Of a stretch of DNA of 64,000 bases, positions 43,864-56,700 are shown piece by piece. Made by a program: the position numbers and the translations under genes. The DNA lies in assembly GCA_011033025.1 (NCBI GenBank), contig WFMF01000006.1, positions 992,001 through 1,056,000 on the forward strand, read 5' to 3'. The DNA comes from Beroe forskalii (lineage: Eukaryota; Ctenophora; Nuda; Beroida; Beroidae). The notes beneath the pieces are model-generated. The model saw only the letters and a program-made list of their open reading frames with translations. It searched no databases and was not told where the DNA came from. How positions within the stretch are numbered: the stretch's first letter is position 1; each line of letters opens with the position of its first letter.

Positions 43864-45431
43864 GGACACCTTCATGTAAAAGTGGCAATTTTGCCTGATT
43901 CCAAGTTTTGTCAGAGAATGTGATTTTATTATCATTAGACAAAGTTTACACAATAATTGACCTTGACCTTCGTTAAATAGAGTGGTGGTGGCATACAATG
44001 TCGAAAAAATCAAAAACCAAAATTGATCTGTAGAAAAGAATTAAAACTAAATTAATCTTGGCCATTTTAATGATAACAGAAACACAGGCCTCAAGCAATG
44101 ATGATGATAACGTGGTCTATAATCCGAATTTCAACCACTTTTATCAATATCTAACTACCAGATAATTGAAGCACTGGTACACTGGACCATATCTACTGAA
44201 AATTGTATTGATTTATTAATCATGATAACAAAAACACGAGTTTAAAGTTGATACAAGCCTCTTCTTAGAGAGACTGCAATTCCAAGCCAGGCCTGAATTG
44301 AGGCTTCCAAGGCTGGTAAAAATGTGAGGCACTACATAATTGATGGCTTAGCTAGGATAAAAAATTCATATCATTAGCCAAAAGGGAGCATTAAGACACA
44401 TTTCCCTGTGGTACAACTTGCTTCTATTGCTAGAACGTGTTTTTGAAACCTCATTTTCGATCTTTTTAGTGATTTTCGGTTATTTCTTGGTTACCAAATG
44501 CTTTGGATTGATCTTGCAGTGATTTTAAGGAATTATAGAATACAGAATATTCATTATCTGGCCGAATTTGGATAATTTTGTCACTATCATACCGAAGTGT
44601 GTGTAAATTATCAGTTTTTGAGCACAAATATAAAAATATAATCATTAGCCACATTTCAATGAATGGGATGACAAGAGTAACCCTTTTACAATCATCTTGA
44701 CAGGAGTTGCCAATCCTATAGCCAAAGCTTATGGTTATAAAGACACAATTCTATTATTTTCTCTCCAGAATTCACAACTTTGTGTTCTTTAAACCTATGT
44801 AAGTGGTTGATAGTTAAATCTTCACTTTATTTGGCGAGAATTTTAGGTACTGCTATGCAATAAAGAACCAATTAGTAATCATATCAAAAAGAAAGGTAAT
44901 GTTAGTTGGCCAAAAAATGGATTAGAATATCACAATTGTGTATAAATTATCATTTTTCGGCCATTTTAACTAATTCAGATAAATTTTTGATTTGTATGCG
45001 ATAGCAAACATTTTCACTATCTCTTATGTACAAGAAAAAGGCATAAATGCTGCTAAATTAGTGATAATAACAACATTTAGCTTTGTGTGTTGAAACTACC
45101 ATATTGAGGCGATTTATGCGTGTTTCCATGACCCCAGATCAGCCACATATTGAGAAGTGACATCAACAGGGCTAGTTACCTCCTTTAGCCTCTATGGTTA
45201 TATTCAGTGTTCCAATGGATAGCAAAGTCACAAAAGTGTTTTTTGTAGCAAATCAGGCCTTATTAATGAAATTTTGTATTTTTAGTGATTCCATTATCCT
45301 CAAATTACCCACTTGCTGATATCTGAAAAATTTCAACCGATTATCATGTTAATTGTCAAAGATATTCGACATTTTCGATTTTAACCAATTTCTGAAAAGC
45401 GGGAAATTGCCACTTTTACATGAAGGTGTCC
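43864..45431. mobile_element. 1.57-kb TIR element, non-autonomous
   Basis: The ends are inverted: GGACACCTTCATGTAAAAGT at the left and its complement at the right, with about 30 bp matching. It is flanked by TTAT (43860-43863 and 45432-45435). Uninterrupted sites CGCATTTATGGG(G/A)CGTG at about 45777-45793 and 53796-53812 show the pre-insertion state. The interior is AT-rich with no long frame. The superfamily is not assigned. Confidence 0.8.
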
Positions 45432-45661
45432 TTATGGGGCGTGAAATCTGGGTGTGGCCAAGGGTTGGGAATGGTTGATTTAGTGTCTAAAAACCCAAAA
45501 ATAACTTTTATGATTAAAAGAAAATGATTTGGAGTGATTTATCGGCTGAAATCGCCATGTCCACACTTATCCCTTTTTTGCCACCAGATTGGCAGGAAAG
45601 ATGGGTCTTTTGGGCGTGGCTCAAGGTTGGGCGTGGCTCCTATGATGGCCTGGCAACTCTT

Positions 45662-45819
45662 AAACATGATACCTAACCATAACCAGTCATATCAAGCACA
45701 TGTGAGGCCTTAAAATCCCACGTCGCCTCAGGCGACTTTTGTCCCTTTTTTGCCACCCAGCTAGCGACTTTTCGCGCATTTATGGGGCGTGAAATCTGGG
45801 CGTGGCCAAGGGTTGGGAA
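45662..45819 (+). repeat. Direct repeat, copy 2 (empty site)
   Basis: Same unit as 43743-43863 plus 45432-45475, but without the 1.57-kb element. Confidence 0.85.
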
Positions 45820-46990
45820 ACACGGTACCCCGTCCACTTTTTGATGGACAGGTTGTTGACAGGCGAATGCCAGGTTCGCAGACAGGTCAGGGACAGGTTC
45901 TGATCTGAATTAAAACAGGTTTCAACATTTTTTTAAAAAAATTCCGACGGGTTCTTGACGGGTTCTTGACGGGTTTTGGACAGGATTTAGACAGGTTCTT
46001 GACGGGTTTTGGACAGGTTCTCGACAGGATTTGGACGGGTTCTAGATAGATTTGAAAGAAATTCTAGACGGGTTTTGGACGGGTATTTATGCAAGTTTGG
46101 ACGGGTTTTGGACGGGTTTTGGAAAGATTTAGGACAGTTTTTTGACAAGTTTTGAACAAGTTTGGTCAGGTTTTGAACAGATTTTGGACGGTTTTTGGTT
46201 CATTTGATGTAATATTAATTGAATGTAATTATATTAATTTTGTTACACACTCGAGTTACATTCTCCATGCGCGGGCTATTTTTCTTCAATCCTGTGGAGC
46301 TGTACAGGAGATTTTGAAGTCGTTTCATTCCACGACAACAAGCAATAATGCGAAAGAACAGGAAGACAGGACATATCTACCTACATATTATAAAGTTATA
46401 ATATACGGGAAGAAAATGGAGAGGATCTGAAGATGATTTTTTTCTCTCCCCATTGGCCTTTTTGTGTATACAAAAAGGCAATGAGGAGGGTTGGCAGAGA
46501 TCGTGGTTTAGGAAGGTGAGAAATAGGATATGTGTATATCAGGTCCAGGTTTACAATACAACTACTGTAATTTCTTGAAAGTGTCCGGATTGCTCCTTTA
46601 TAATATCAGTCGCGAAAATGTCCCTCCTTCCGTCCTTCCGTCCGTCCCCTTATCACAAATCTTCAATTCAAAATCACGAATTTCTTAATTCTTGGAGCTT
46701 TCGGTTGTCAAAAATTTTAATCTTATACGTTGACCAGGCCCATCCGTGCCACATTCCCAGTGACTAAAGTTTTCATATCGACTAATGTCCTGGAAATTGA
46801 TCTTCATTTCAAATACTAAAACACGATTTTTTCCTTCAAAAAAGATATTGACCGAGGAAATGTGAAGAAGGCTTGCCAAATTTGACTAGTCTTTGAGAAT
46901 TGATGAGGAAAATTGAATCAATATCACAATAAAACACTGAAATTTTACATGTATTATCACACATAATTAACATGACACTTCATGACTTTG
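45820..46990 (+). repeat. 1.2-kb dispersed repeat, copy 1
   Basis: Matches 62837-64000 with only scattered differences and indels. It starts ACACGGTACCCCGTCCAC, then has tandem GACGGGTTTTGGACAGG words for about 300 bp, then unique sequence including a CCTTCCGTCC run. Open frames of about 92 codons in it come from the array and are not supported as genes. Confidence 0.85.
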
Positions 46991-47062
46991 TAGTGCAATT
47001 GGCTAGTGTGTCGAAATTGGCAGTGCTGTCACGCTCAAGGTCACAGGTTCTGGCCCCACTAT
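46984..47062 (+). repeat. tRNA-derived SINE-like head
   Basis: TAGTGCAATTGG (46991-47002) fits a pol III A box and GGTTCTGGCCC (47047-47057) a degenerate B box at tRNA-like spacing. The 5' and 3' ends do not pair as an acceptor stem, so it is not a functional tRNA gene. Confidence 0.4.
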
Positions 47063-47399
47063 ACTCAAATTTCACATTTTCATTTTCTTAGCTTATCTTC
47101 AGTTTTATGATAGCAAAAGATGATCCTACAGCCCAATCAGTTCATCAAAAAGATTTTAAATCATGTCACAAAAATTTATAAGTAATAAGTTTAATTCAGC
47201 ATTTGGATTTCGAAATACACGATGGCACGATACTAAAATTAGCATGTTGTCCACTGCCCAGGTCGTTTAAACTATTATTTCCATAATTTTGAGTTTCAAG
47301 ACATCAAGCATCACGGGGGAGGGAAATTAAGCGCCTGCAAACGGCCTACGGAAACAACGGACAAACAACAATAATTTTGTCGGCAGGCGCAATTCTTGT

Positions 47400-47860
47400 T
47401 AATATATTTAGTGAAATTGTGTACAACAATGATGGAGCTGTTGACATGAAAACAATGCAAAAACTCTATTGAGGCGACATTTCTTTTAGCTCCAGAGCTC
47501 TGGCATCTGGGGGCTGCCGCCCCAGACCCCTGCTCTTCTTTATTCCTTTTGATTGTTTATTTATTTAGTAAAATTGTGCACGACAACAATGGTGGATCTG
47601 TTGACTTGAAAACAATGCAAAAATTCTATTGAGTTGACATTTCTTTTAGCTCCAGAGCTCTGGCATCTGGGGGCTGCCGCCCCCAGACCCCTGCTGTTCT
47701 TTCTTTCCATTTTTAATATATTTAGTAAAATTGTGCACGACAACAATGGTGGATCTGTTGACATGAAAGCAATGCAAAAATTCTATTGCGTTGACATTTC
47801 TTAAAACACCAGACCTCTGGCTTCTGGGGGCTGCCGCCCCCAGACCTCTGCCATTACTAA
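47400..47860 (+). repeat. Three tandem copies of a roughly 150-170-bp unit with a GC hairpin
   Basis: Each copy has TTTAGTAAAATTGTGCACGA, ACAATGCAAAAA(T/C)TCTATTG and the palindrome CTGGGGGCTGCCGCCCCCAG. Offsets are 168 and 146 bp. Stable hairpins near a unit end resemble 3' ends of some rolling-circle transposons, but no other Helitron signature was found. Confidence 0.7.
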
Positions 47861-47978
47861 TACATAATTAAATTACATTTATATTCAAAAAACGTCCTTT
47901 TTGCGGATGAGGCGCCGCGAGGTGACACCAAGTGACCTTAAATTTGCACGCCCCCAAAAATTGTGGGCTGGATCCATA

Positions 47979-48420
47979 CCTGATCGGACAAAATTATCAC
48001 GGAAATTGAACTCACGCTGAGCACATCAGCGTGAATATTAAAATGTCTGTGAAAATTTTGTCCGTGATAATGTCCGTGATTTTCAGGTACGTGAAAATTA
48101 AGTCCGGTATTTCCTCTTAAAATTTCTAGGGTAGAGACGCAAAATTTCTGACTTTATCTCTTTAAACGCAATAATAAAATTTTTAAGGAAATTATACTTC
48201 TTTTTTATGCTGAGAACGTGAAATATGGAAATTAATCATATTAATTAACGAAATATATTGAAAAAATCTTGAAATCAAGTATTCAAATCGTGGAAAAAAT
48301 CGAACCGAAAATTTCGAGATTTTCTTGAAATTTGAAGTGGCAGGATCGAGCGTGAATATTAATGTCCGTGTAATTTTAGGTCCGTGAAACTTAAGTCCGT
48401 GATAATTATGTCCGATAAGG
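47979..48420. mobile_element. 442-bp TIR element with TA target duplication
   Basis: The ends CCTGATCGGACAAAATTATC and CCTTATCGGACATAATTATC are inverted, and each flank is TA (47977-47978 and 48421-48422). The subterminal regions repeat GTCCGTGATAAT words. No coding sequence. A TA duplication is typical of Tc1/mariner-type MITEs. Confidence 0.7.
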
Positions 48421-48422
48421 TA

Positions 48423-49230
48423 CTTCAACCTCCTGAGAGTATGGAGAACTTAAGTTATTTATGTCAGAAATTCACTCTACTGTTCGGGTCATATGTTGCG
48501 GTTTGGGAATTGCAAATTTTAGGTTTTATTATTCTCGTAACTATATGTTCATTAATTATTATACTCTGTTTAGAAACCCTCCGCGGTACCCTTCGTCCCT
48601 TCATGAGTTTACAAACTAATTGTTTACTTTTCGAGTAACTGTCGGGTCAATACCTACTTATTTACTTCAAAACTCGAGAGCTACTTTGAACAGTTCCACG
48701 TTTCCAACACCATTTACTTATTCAGACGTCCTCTTATAATCTTATAGATGAATGTGAAGTCACTGAATTTGAATTGCATGTGCTATGTCGGATTGTCGGC
48801 CCCTGGGACACATTTTTAACACTTTGGGTTCACTTAATGATAATTTGGAATGATGCCAAGCCAAGGAAGCAGGGACGAATTATAATTCGCCGATCTTTTT
48901 TATAATTATTTACTTATATCAGTTCCTTGCTTTACTAGAGCAATACCTATTTACTTGGTACTAAGTATTTTTTATCATTATTTATTGTTTAGAATGATCA
49001 AAACGTCTTGTCTTAACGAAGTACAAAATCTTAACAGCAACTCATTGCTTCACTTCTTTACTGCCTATAATCATAAGGTATAACTGAGGTTCAATTACTT
49101 GACAGTTGAACGACGTGTGAACTGTGATGAATCAATCTGTTCAGTGAATATGAAGTTGCTAGGTCCAATTATAATTAAGCTTTGAAAACGAAGCAGAAAA
49201 TATAGTATCTTCATTTTTCGGCAGATGTTG
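48423..49230. other. AT-rich, no feature seen
   Basis: No coding or repeat structure recognised. Confidence 0.4.
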
Positions 49231-49239
49231 AATTTGCAA

Positions 49240-51510
49240 TCGGCGCTGATCAGCGCCGATTCACCGCCGATCGGCGCTGATCAAATGATCAGCGACACCC
49301 CCGATCAGCGCTGATCAGCGCCGATCGGAAATTTTCAAATTCTCATCGGTGGCCGTCGGCGCCGATCAGCACTGATGGCCTTAAATCAGCGCTTAAATCA
49401 GCGCCAACCAAAAACACCTGAATAAGAGCCTTTGTAAAAAACGCCATTTTCCTCATCGGCGCCGATCAGTGCTGATCAGCGCCGATCGCTAATTTTCAAA
49501 TTTGAACTGATATGGGCATTTGGGCGTGTTTCCCTCAAAATATAATTCCTGCTGGCCGTGCAGGTGATATTTTACGGTAATTCCTCGCATAGGTATGTCA
49601 AATTAACACTAAACAGCATCAACAATCATAATCAACAACAACATGAAACGGTTTTAAGATGCAGTAATGCCTTCACGTGACAATAGAACCGTTACAACAC
49701 AGTTTCATTTCTACGGCACAGTGACACCGTTATTACACAGTAGAACCGTTATAACGACACAGTGACGTCGTTACGACACATTAATAACATCATTACGACA
49801 CAGTCGCAGTTAATCATACTGTTATGACACAGTTTCCTTGTTACGACAAAATAACACCGTTACAACACAGTAACGCAACATCACGACACAGTAACACGAC
49901 AGTCACGCAGTTACGACACAGCAACACCGCTACAACGAAGTCGACGGGCGACGGGCGTCCGACCCGTCCCTGTCAGCAATTCTGAGTTCAAGCTATGAAA
50001 CGTTGCGGTGCGCGCACGAGGGTAAGATATCATAGTCATACAACGACGTAACGCTGTTATTACTGTGCCTTTGTAACTGTCATAGTGTCATGACAGCGTG
50101 ACTAGGATAGGACTGGTTAACCGAACAGAAACCGAATACCGGTTAACCAAGTGTTTTAGCCAACCGAAACCGTAACCGAATATTTTGATCTCGCAATTAA
50201 CGGTTTCGGATTAGGTTATAACAGTCGGATTAGGTTATAACAGACGGTTAACAGAACTATAGAACAGAAATATCGGTTGACTGGGCGACGGGCGTTTTCA
50301 GCCAACCGAAATTCCGTGACCGGAATTATTGAGATATGGTTTAACCGGTCGTTTGCTAGTCGTAACAGTGTTATTGTATACTTGTATTGTAACTGCGTTA
50401 CTCTGGGGTAACAACGTTACATGCGTCGTAACTGCATGTCGTAACAGTGTTACTGTGTCCTAACGCCCTTACAATTACTGTATTGTAAAGGTGTTACTGT
50501 GTTGTTACAGTGTTATTGTATCATAACTGCGTTACTCTGGGGAAGCAACGTTACTGTGCCGTAACACTAACAGTGTTACTTTGTCGTAACGGCATTACAC
50601 TTGCAATGTCGTAACAGCGCTTCTTTAGCACTGTTTATTACGGCCTGAATGTGTCGTTTAACGGCCGTACTGTGTCGTACTGCCTTACTGTGTTGTGACG
50701 GTTTTACTGTGACGTAACAATGAAACTGTGTCGTAACTGCGTGACTGTGTCGTAACTGCGTTACTGTGTTGTAACTGCGTGCAGACTGTGTTGTAACTGC
50801 TTGACTGCGTCGTAATGGTGTAACGTGGTATCGTCCTTACTGTGTTGTAACGGCGTTACTGTATCCTTGTATCGTAACTGCGTGACTTCGTCGTAACTGC
50901 GTTACTGTGTAGTAACTGCGTAACTGTGTCGTAACGGTGTTATTGTGTCGTAACGACGCTACTGTGCTGTTAAGGTGTTACTGTGTCGTATTAACGGTGT
51001 TACTGTGTGGTAACGGTGTTACTGTGTCGTTAAGGTGTTACTGTATCGTAACGGTCCTACTGTGTCGTAATGGTGTTACTGCTTTACTGTGTCCTAGAAA
51101 TGAAACTGTGTTGTAACGTTCTACTGTCACGTCAATGCATTACTGTATCGTAAAACTGGTTCATGTTGTTGTTGATGTGATTGTTGATGCTGTTAAGTGT
51201 TAATGTTACAGCCCTGTGCGAGGAATTGCCGTAAAATACACCTGCACGGCCAGCAGGAATTATATTTTTAAGGGAAACACGTCCAAATGCCCATATCAGT
51301 TCAAATTTAACAAGTTAGCGATCAGCGCTGATCGGCGCCGATGAGGAAAATGGCGTTTACAAAGGCTCTCTTATGCAGGTGTTTTGGTCGGCGCTGATCA
51401 GCGCTGATTTTAGGCCATCAGCGCTGATCAGCGCCTACGACCGCCGATGAGAATTTTTAAATTTCCGATCGGCGCTGATCAGCCCTGATCGGCCACGATT
51501 TACCCACTTT
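49240..51510. mobile_element. 2.3-kb foldback element
   Basis: The arms (49240-about 49900 and about 50700-51510) are inverted copies. The outer part is GATCAGCGCTGATCGGCGCC palindromes. Next is a conserved unique stretch (GCTGGCCGTGCAGGTGATAT against its inverse), then GTTACGACACAGT tandem words. The centre has GGTTAACCGAAACCG repeats and a CpG-rich GACGGGCGACGGGCGTCC segment. No transposase or clear target duplication. Confidence 0.75.
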
Positions 51511-52025
51511 AAGCTATCATATATACCTATATACGTAGTATGAAGCGCCTATCGTATGATTTACTATCAAAATAATACAATAATATTTTAGCCCTTGACA
51601 TTCTATCGCATGTACCCTATGGCCAGTAACTTCTTCTATACGGATTCTATTTTTTATGCGGGGAATGACCGCCCTGGCCAGGGCGGGAATTTCTATATCA
51701 GCACATACACTTTTTATTTTTTTCGTTTAGTAATAATGAGAACTTTCGTTTAGCAAAAATGAATACTATAGATAAGTTTTGAATTTTAAAAGGCAAGTAA
51801 AAGAAGATCATTGATCTCATCTAATATAAATTTAGTTAGTTTAACTGCAATCTGAGAACCGGAAATGCATACTAAACGTTGAATTGCGCATTGATTTATG
51901 CCAAGATTCCAAAATTCGCAATAATATATGCCATGCCCAATTTGATCAATTTGATTTTGCCTTGGTTAATCTTAAATTTCTTTCAAGAATTGCTCCATTA
52001 ACATTATTTAGTTGAAACCATTTTA
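51511..52025. other. AT-rich, no feature seen
   Basis: Only a short CGTTTAGTAATAATG duplication near 51725-51760. Confidence 0.4.
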
Positions 52026-52029
52026 ATCA

Positions 52030-52400
52030 TCGATTTAATAAATTGACCGACCATTGCCACTGATTCATAAAGGGAATTCTATCGCTTATAGCCTCCCCGA
52101 TGCCAGCCATACCCATTCACTATATTGAGATCTTCAATTTTAAATGTAGAAGACATAAAATTAACAAAAACCACGACGCAGCAGTTAGCAACGGATCAGA
52201 AAGCACTCGCATACAACTGATCATAACCTGCACGTGCAGTTTCCAGTGACCATGACAACGGCACCATCAAGCACATTTTCCCCGTTCGTTTCTCTTGATA
52301 AGTTGATATTTTCTTGGCAAGCTCAAATTTAAAATGTGCGCCCGCACAGACAAACATAATTCACGTGCCATCTCCAAATTATATATAAGACTAGCAGGCC
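52030..52400 (+). repeat. Roughly 360-bp dispersed repeat, copy 1
   Basis: Shares GAAAGCACTCGCATA, ACTGATCATAA, CTGCACGTGCA and ATTTTCTTGGCAAGCTCAAA with 52840-53200 in the same order. It is followed at 52392-52520 by the repeat piece also found at 1774-1915. Confidence 0.7.
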
Positions 52401-52520
52401 CGTTGGGCCTGCAAACACACAGCTCACTCGGCGCTGCTACGCAGCACCTCGCTCGCAAATTTCAAACATGACCATTCAAATTGATTGTATACTTTTTACC
52501 GCATCAAAAATTCCAATCAG
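52392..52520 (+). repeat. Dispersed repeat shared with 1774-1915
   Basis: GACTAGCAGGCCCGTTGGGC, CTACGCAGCACCTCGCTCGC and TACCGCATCAAAAATTC recur in order in both places. Confidence 0.7.
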
Positions 52521-52839
52521 ATCCAAAGTTTTAGTTACATGAGTAACAAAATGTAATATTCAATTTTATGAAGGAGCAGGGTGAAAAAATAGTTCGACGG
52601 TAAGTCTCAGTCGTGCTAAACCATGTGACTTTTATTCCGTTTTGATTGCAAGATGATGTTAATTCTGACAACTTATTCTCGTACTGAAATTGTACAATTT
52701 TGTTTTGGTCACATTTATTTAGGCCAGGAACTGTCTTCGTAATCTGCTTCGCCTATATTTGACTAAATTGTACACTTTTGTAAACCATAGATTACTCTAA
52801 ACATTCAATTTCAAAACTACTGTTACTACTGTGGTCACT

Positions 52840-53200
52840 GACTAAGCATTGATCATCGACCGACCTCTGCCACAGTTTTATGAAAACTATCCATCTAAAA
52901 TATCCTCCGTTATTCAAGTTATGCCCATTCTACATCTTGAGATCTTGATCTTGAAGTAAAGAAAACGTCAAATTTTCAAAATCTACTGTCCAGCATTAAA
53001 CAGTAGAAGCGTAATAGAAAGCACTCGCATAGAACTGATCATAATCTGCACGTGCACTAAAATTGGTCTCCATAGCAACAGCACCAATATGCACCACTGC
53101 GCCTTTGTTTCTCTTGATATTTTCTTGGCAAGCTCAAATTCAATTGTGTACGGAAGCACAGACATACATTATTCACGTGCTCTTACGAAATTATAAGTAA
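52840..53200 (+). repeat. Roughly 360-bp dispersed repeat, copy 2
   Basis: Second, diverged copy of 52030-52400. Confidence 0.7.
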
Positions 53201-53280
53201 GATACTGTATTATAAACATCTTTGTTTTTGATAATACTACAGGCTTTACCAATATTAGCATATTATTAGCATATTATTCA

Positions 53281-53763
53281 ATGAAATTTGACGGGTTTTG
53301 GACGGGCTTTGGACGGGCTTTGGACGGGTTTTGGACCAGTTTTGGACGGGTTGATGACGGGTTTTGGACTGTTTTTGGACGGGTTTTGAACGGGTTTCGG
53401 ACAAGTTTTGGACGGGTTTTAAACAGGTTCATGACGTGTTTTCGACGGGTTTTAAACAGGTTCATGACGGGTTTTTGACAGGTTCATAACTGGGTTAAAA
53501 CAGGTTTCGACAAAGATTTCGACAGTTTGTGACAGGTTGTGAACGGGTTCGTGACAGATAAAGAAAATTTTATGGGCAGGTTCTCGACAGGTTTAGGCCA
53601 GGTTATTGACAGGTCTTGAACGGGATTTCAATTTACTTATTAGAAGATTGGGACGGGTTCCCAATAGGTTTTGGACAGGTTTGTGACGGTTTTAGACGGG
53701 TTTAGGACCGTTTTCAACTCAATTGAGACAGGTTTTGACGGGGTACCGTGTGTCAGGAGGCCT
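53281..53763 (+). repeat. GACGGGTTTTGGACGGG array ending in an inverted terminal motif
   Basis: The same word family as in 45820-46150, on the same strand, but the right end carries the inverse of AGGCCTCCTGACACACGGTA (53737-53763). That 27-bp motif begins the copy at 62825. It may mark the right terminus of the element whose left end is at 45820 or 62825. Confidence 0.6.
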
Positions 53764-56700
53764 CCTTTTTTGCCACCCAGCTAGCGACTTTTCGCGCATT
53801 TATGGGACGTGAAATCTGGGCGTGGCCAAGGGTTGAAAATCGTTGATTTAGTGTCTAGAAACCCTAAAATAACTTTTATGATCATGCTAACAATGGAAAT
53901 TATTGAGACTTAAAGCAGTTTGAATAGATTGCGTAAGCAGGAAATTAATGTAGGATCATGGAAAACATTTTTTTTCATGTGCCCCAATTACGCAAGCACG
54001 AGGTTCTTTTTACCAGATTTTTCATTTTCGATTTTAGGCTTATTTCTCATTTTGATGTTTTTTACGTTTTTCTCATTTTTTCTATTTTTAAAAAAGTAAC
54101 ATTGTCATTGGTCAATTATAATAACCGTCATGCACACTCACCCAACTCGAACCTCGGAACACTTGCGTGAAAAACTCAAATTATGCCATGTGAGGGAAAC
54201 CAAATAAATCACTTCTAAAACTCAATGATTGAAAAATCTATTGTGGCCTCATATAATTCAATGAGTGGGGGGTTTCTGAATGAAGCCCCGTTTTTTGTCT
54301 TTTCAGAAGCTGATAATTCAAAAATATGGGCTTTTATCCCCTTCTGAAACTGAAAATTACATTACATGTCTCGTAATAATTAGGGTTTATGAAATGAAAA
54401 TAATTCAAATTTTTGTGTCATTTATTCAATTATTCCATCATCAATTGAATTCAAGAATTCCACGGCATTCCAGTCAAAACACACCTAAATCTCACTTTTT
54501 GGACCATAAAACTCGCCTCTTTACAAAGTCCATTTACAAACATTAATATATTGAGGATACGTCATTTCCAGGATTTTGTATGGCCACTAGATGCCGTGAA
54601 GCTACAGTCTATTTCACGTGAGCGCGGCACGAAATTAGGACCTGTTTTATCGTAATAATACTCCCCCACGAGAATAATAGGCGGATGAGATGACGTCATT
54701 ATCATAGCTTAATGTACTAAGTTGATGACGATGAACCGCCTATTTTTCGCGCGCGGGGCTTACATATAATATGTTGTATACGTCAATACGTCAAACGAAA
54801 ACCACTATTGTATCCACTACACTTCACTGAATACCTTTGTGCTTCTGGGAGGGTTAAAGTGGCTAATCATCTAATTAATGAATTAGATCATTATATATAT
54901 TTTATATGCGTGTACCTAATTAGACTTGAATTTTATATACTGATCTTGATCGTTAATATAATGTACGACGAATTAATAAATGAATTACAAAGCATGAATT
55001 TGAATTGATATACACCTACTATTGACAGTAAATAAGCTTTTACCCATTAAGGTTTGACATTGGCCAATCAGCGCTTGGGTTGACCGTAAACTTGCGCACT
55101 GATTGGTCAATGTCATGAGGATCCTATGGTTCAGCTAAAATAAACCTCTGATTTTGTATTTGTATTGGAAACGAAAAAATTTGCCTTTTCTTGAGATTGG
55201 CAGATTTTCTTAGGCAGATTTTCTTTCTGATAAAGCAACCTTTGGGACCAAAACCCAAACAAATGAATAACTCTTCATCAAACACGACATCTAATAAATC
55301 GGTTAATATTGATCACGATAAAGGAAAAAAATTCTGGAATTAAATTAAATATCTCCTAGACAACGAGACTTGAATTAGTATTGCGAGGCACTTCATCAAT
55401 CTCATATCCTCACCAATATCATCATATGGTCCATCGTCTTATATTCTAGTCTCTCAGTGGACAGAAATTCCGTATTTTATAGGCATTAACGAGGACCAGC
55501 CGCACGAACACATCTATTTCCTGTAAGAAGGGTGGCGGATAGTTTTATCGTCATCATCAAGATTTGAAGTGGTCAATAGATGAAGCTGGACCACCTATCT
55601 TTCTTCCATGTCCGATGATTTTTCATACCCATACCAATATTTTCCTACATTTTATCTCCCCATGCTCACTTTATATATAGCTTTTTTATTTTTATTTGTA
55701 TTTTTATCGTCATGTAAAGGGTTAAAGGATCAAATATTTAGCATCTTGGTTCGTGCAGGCTCTAATTGACGTGGTATGTTGTCTTCATATGATTTATTGA
55801 CTTTATATTGACAGCACCTTTCCTATCGTTGTAGAAGTTTAGGCTCATATGACATATGCTGCATGTCTTGTGTGATTTCAGGTTTGTTTAATAATAATGT
55901 AAAATTTTTCACTCTAATTATCTGATTATTGAATCAATTTTTTGGTTTAATTGATGCTTTGTTGTCTAGCTGACATTTGAGTTTAGGTTGAAAAGGTGCG
56001 AGAACAACTATTTTGTTGTCAGGTTTGTGCAATTGTTTTCTATCAATGCACGGGAGCTTCCAAACTTCTTTTCCAATATTTATTCTGATTCCTGATTTAT
56101 TTTCTTTAAAAAAGTTTTGATTCTAATCTTTTTTCTAATCTAGCTGGGCACAGGCGAGTGTTTTTACCAATATGGATTGTAGACCCGATCAGGCAAGGTT
56201 CTATCTATCATAAACACCGATGAAAACGTTCTATTAGAATACCCATATTATGCACGGAAAATTATTGAAAATTCTCAAATTATCTAAAATAAGTCGGGAT
56301 AGTGTAGTCTTTTTTAACTCTGAACGGAATAAATTACTAATTATCTTACATAAAGTATATTTCTCATACCATGCATTTTTGTACTTAACAATAATGTTTA
56401 CAGTATGTAAATTATAGATATTTCACCATGCTTTGTACATACATATATAAAAATATATAAATTTATTGCCCCATGCAATCAGCAATTTATATATACTACT
56501 TTTTTAAAACGAAATGTTTCAACAGCTTTACAATATTTTACAATATATTTTGCATTATATATATTTTCAAATGAATGTTTCTCATGCAAGCTTTCGTCAG
56601 ACGGTAGAAGGCAGGAATGGGCGTAGAGAACGCACGAAACGTTGAAATGAAACACGTTTTTCTGAGCTACGTGATCTGACATACATATGATAAGTTGTAA

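Noticed and set aside
46152-46430. 92-codon frame, repeated at 63168-63446
   Set aside because: Starts inside the GACGGG array and recurs because the repeat recurs; no domain, and a short AT-rich tail.
46984-47062. Functional tRNA gene
   Set aside because: The A and B boxes are tRNA-like but the acceptor ends do not pair; better read as a SINE-like fragment.
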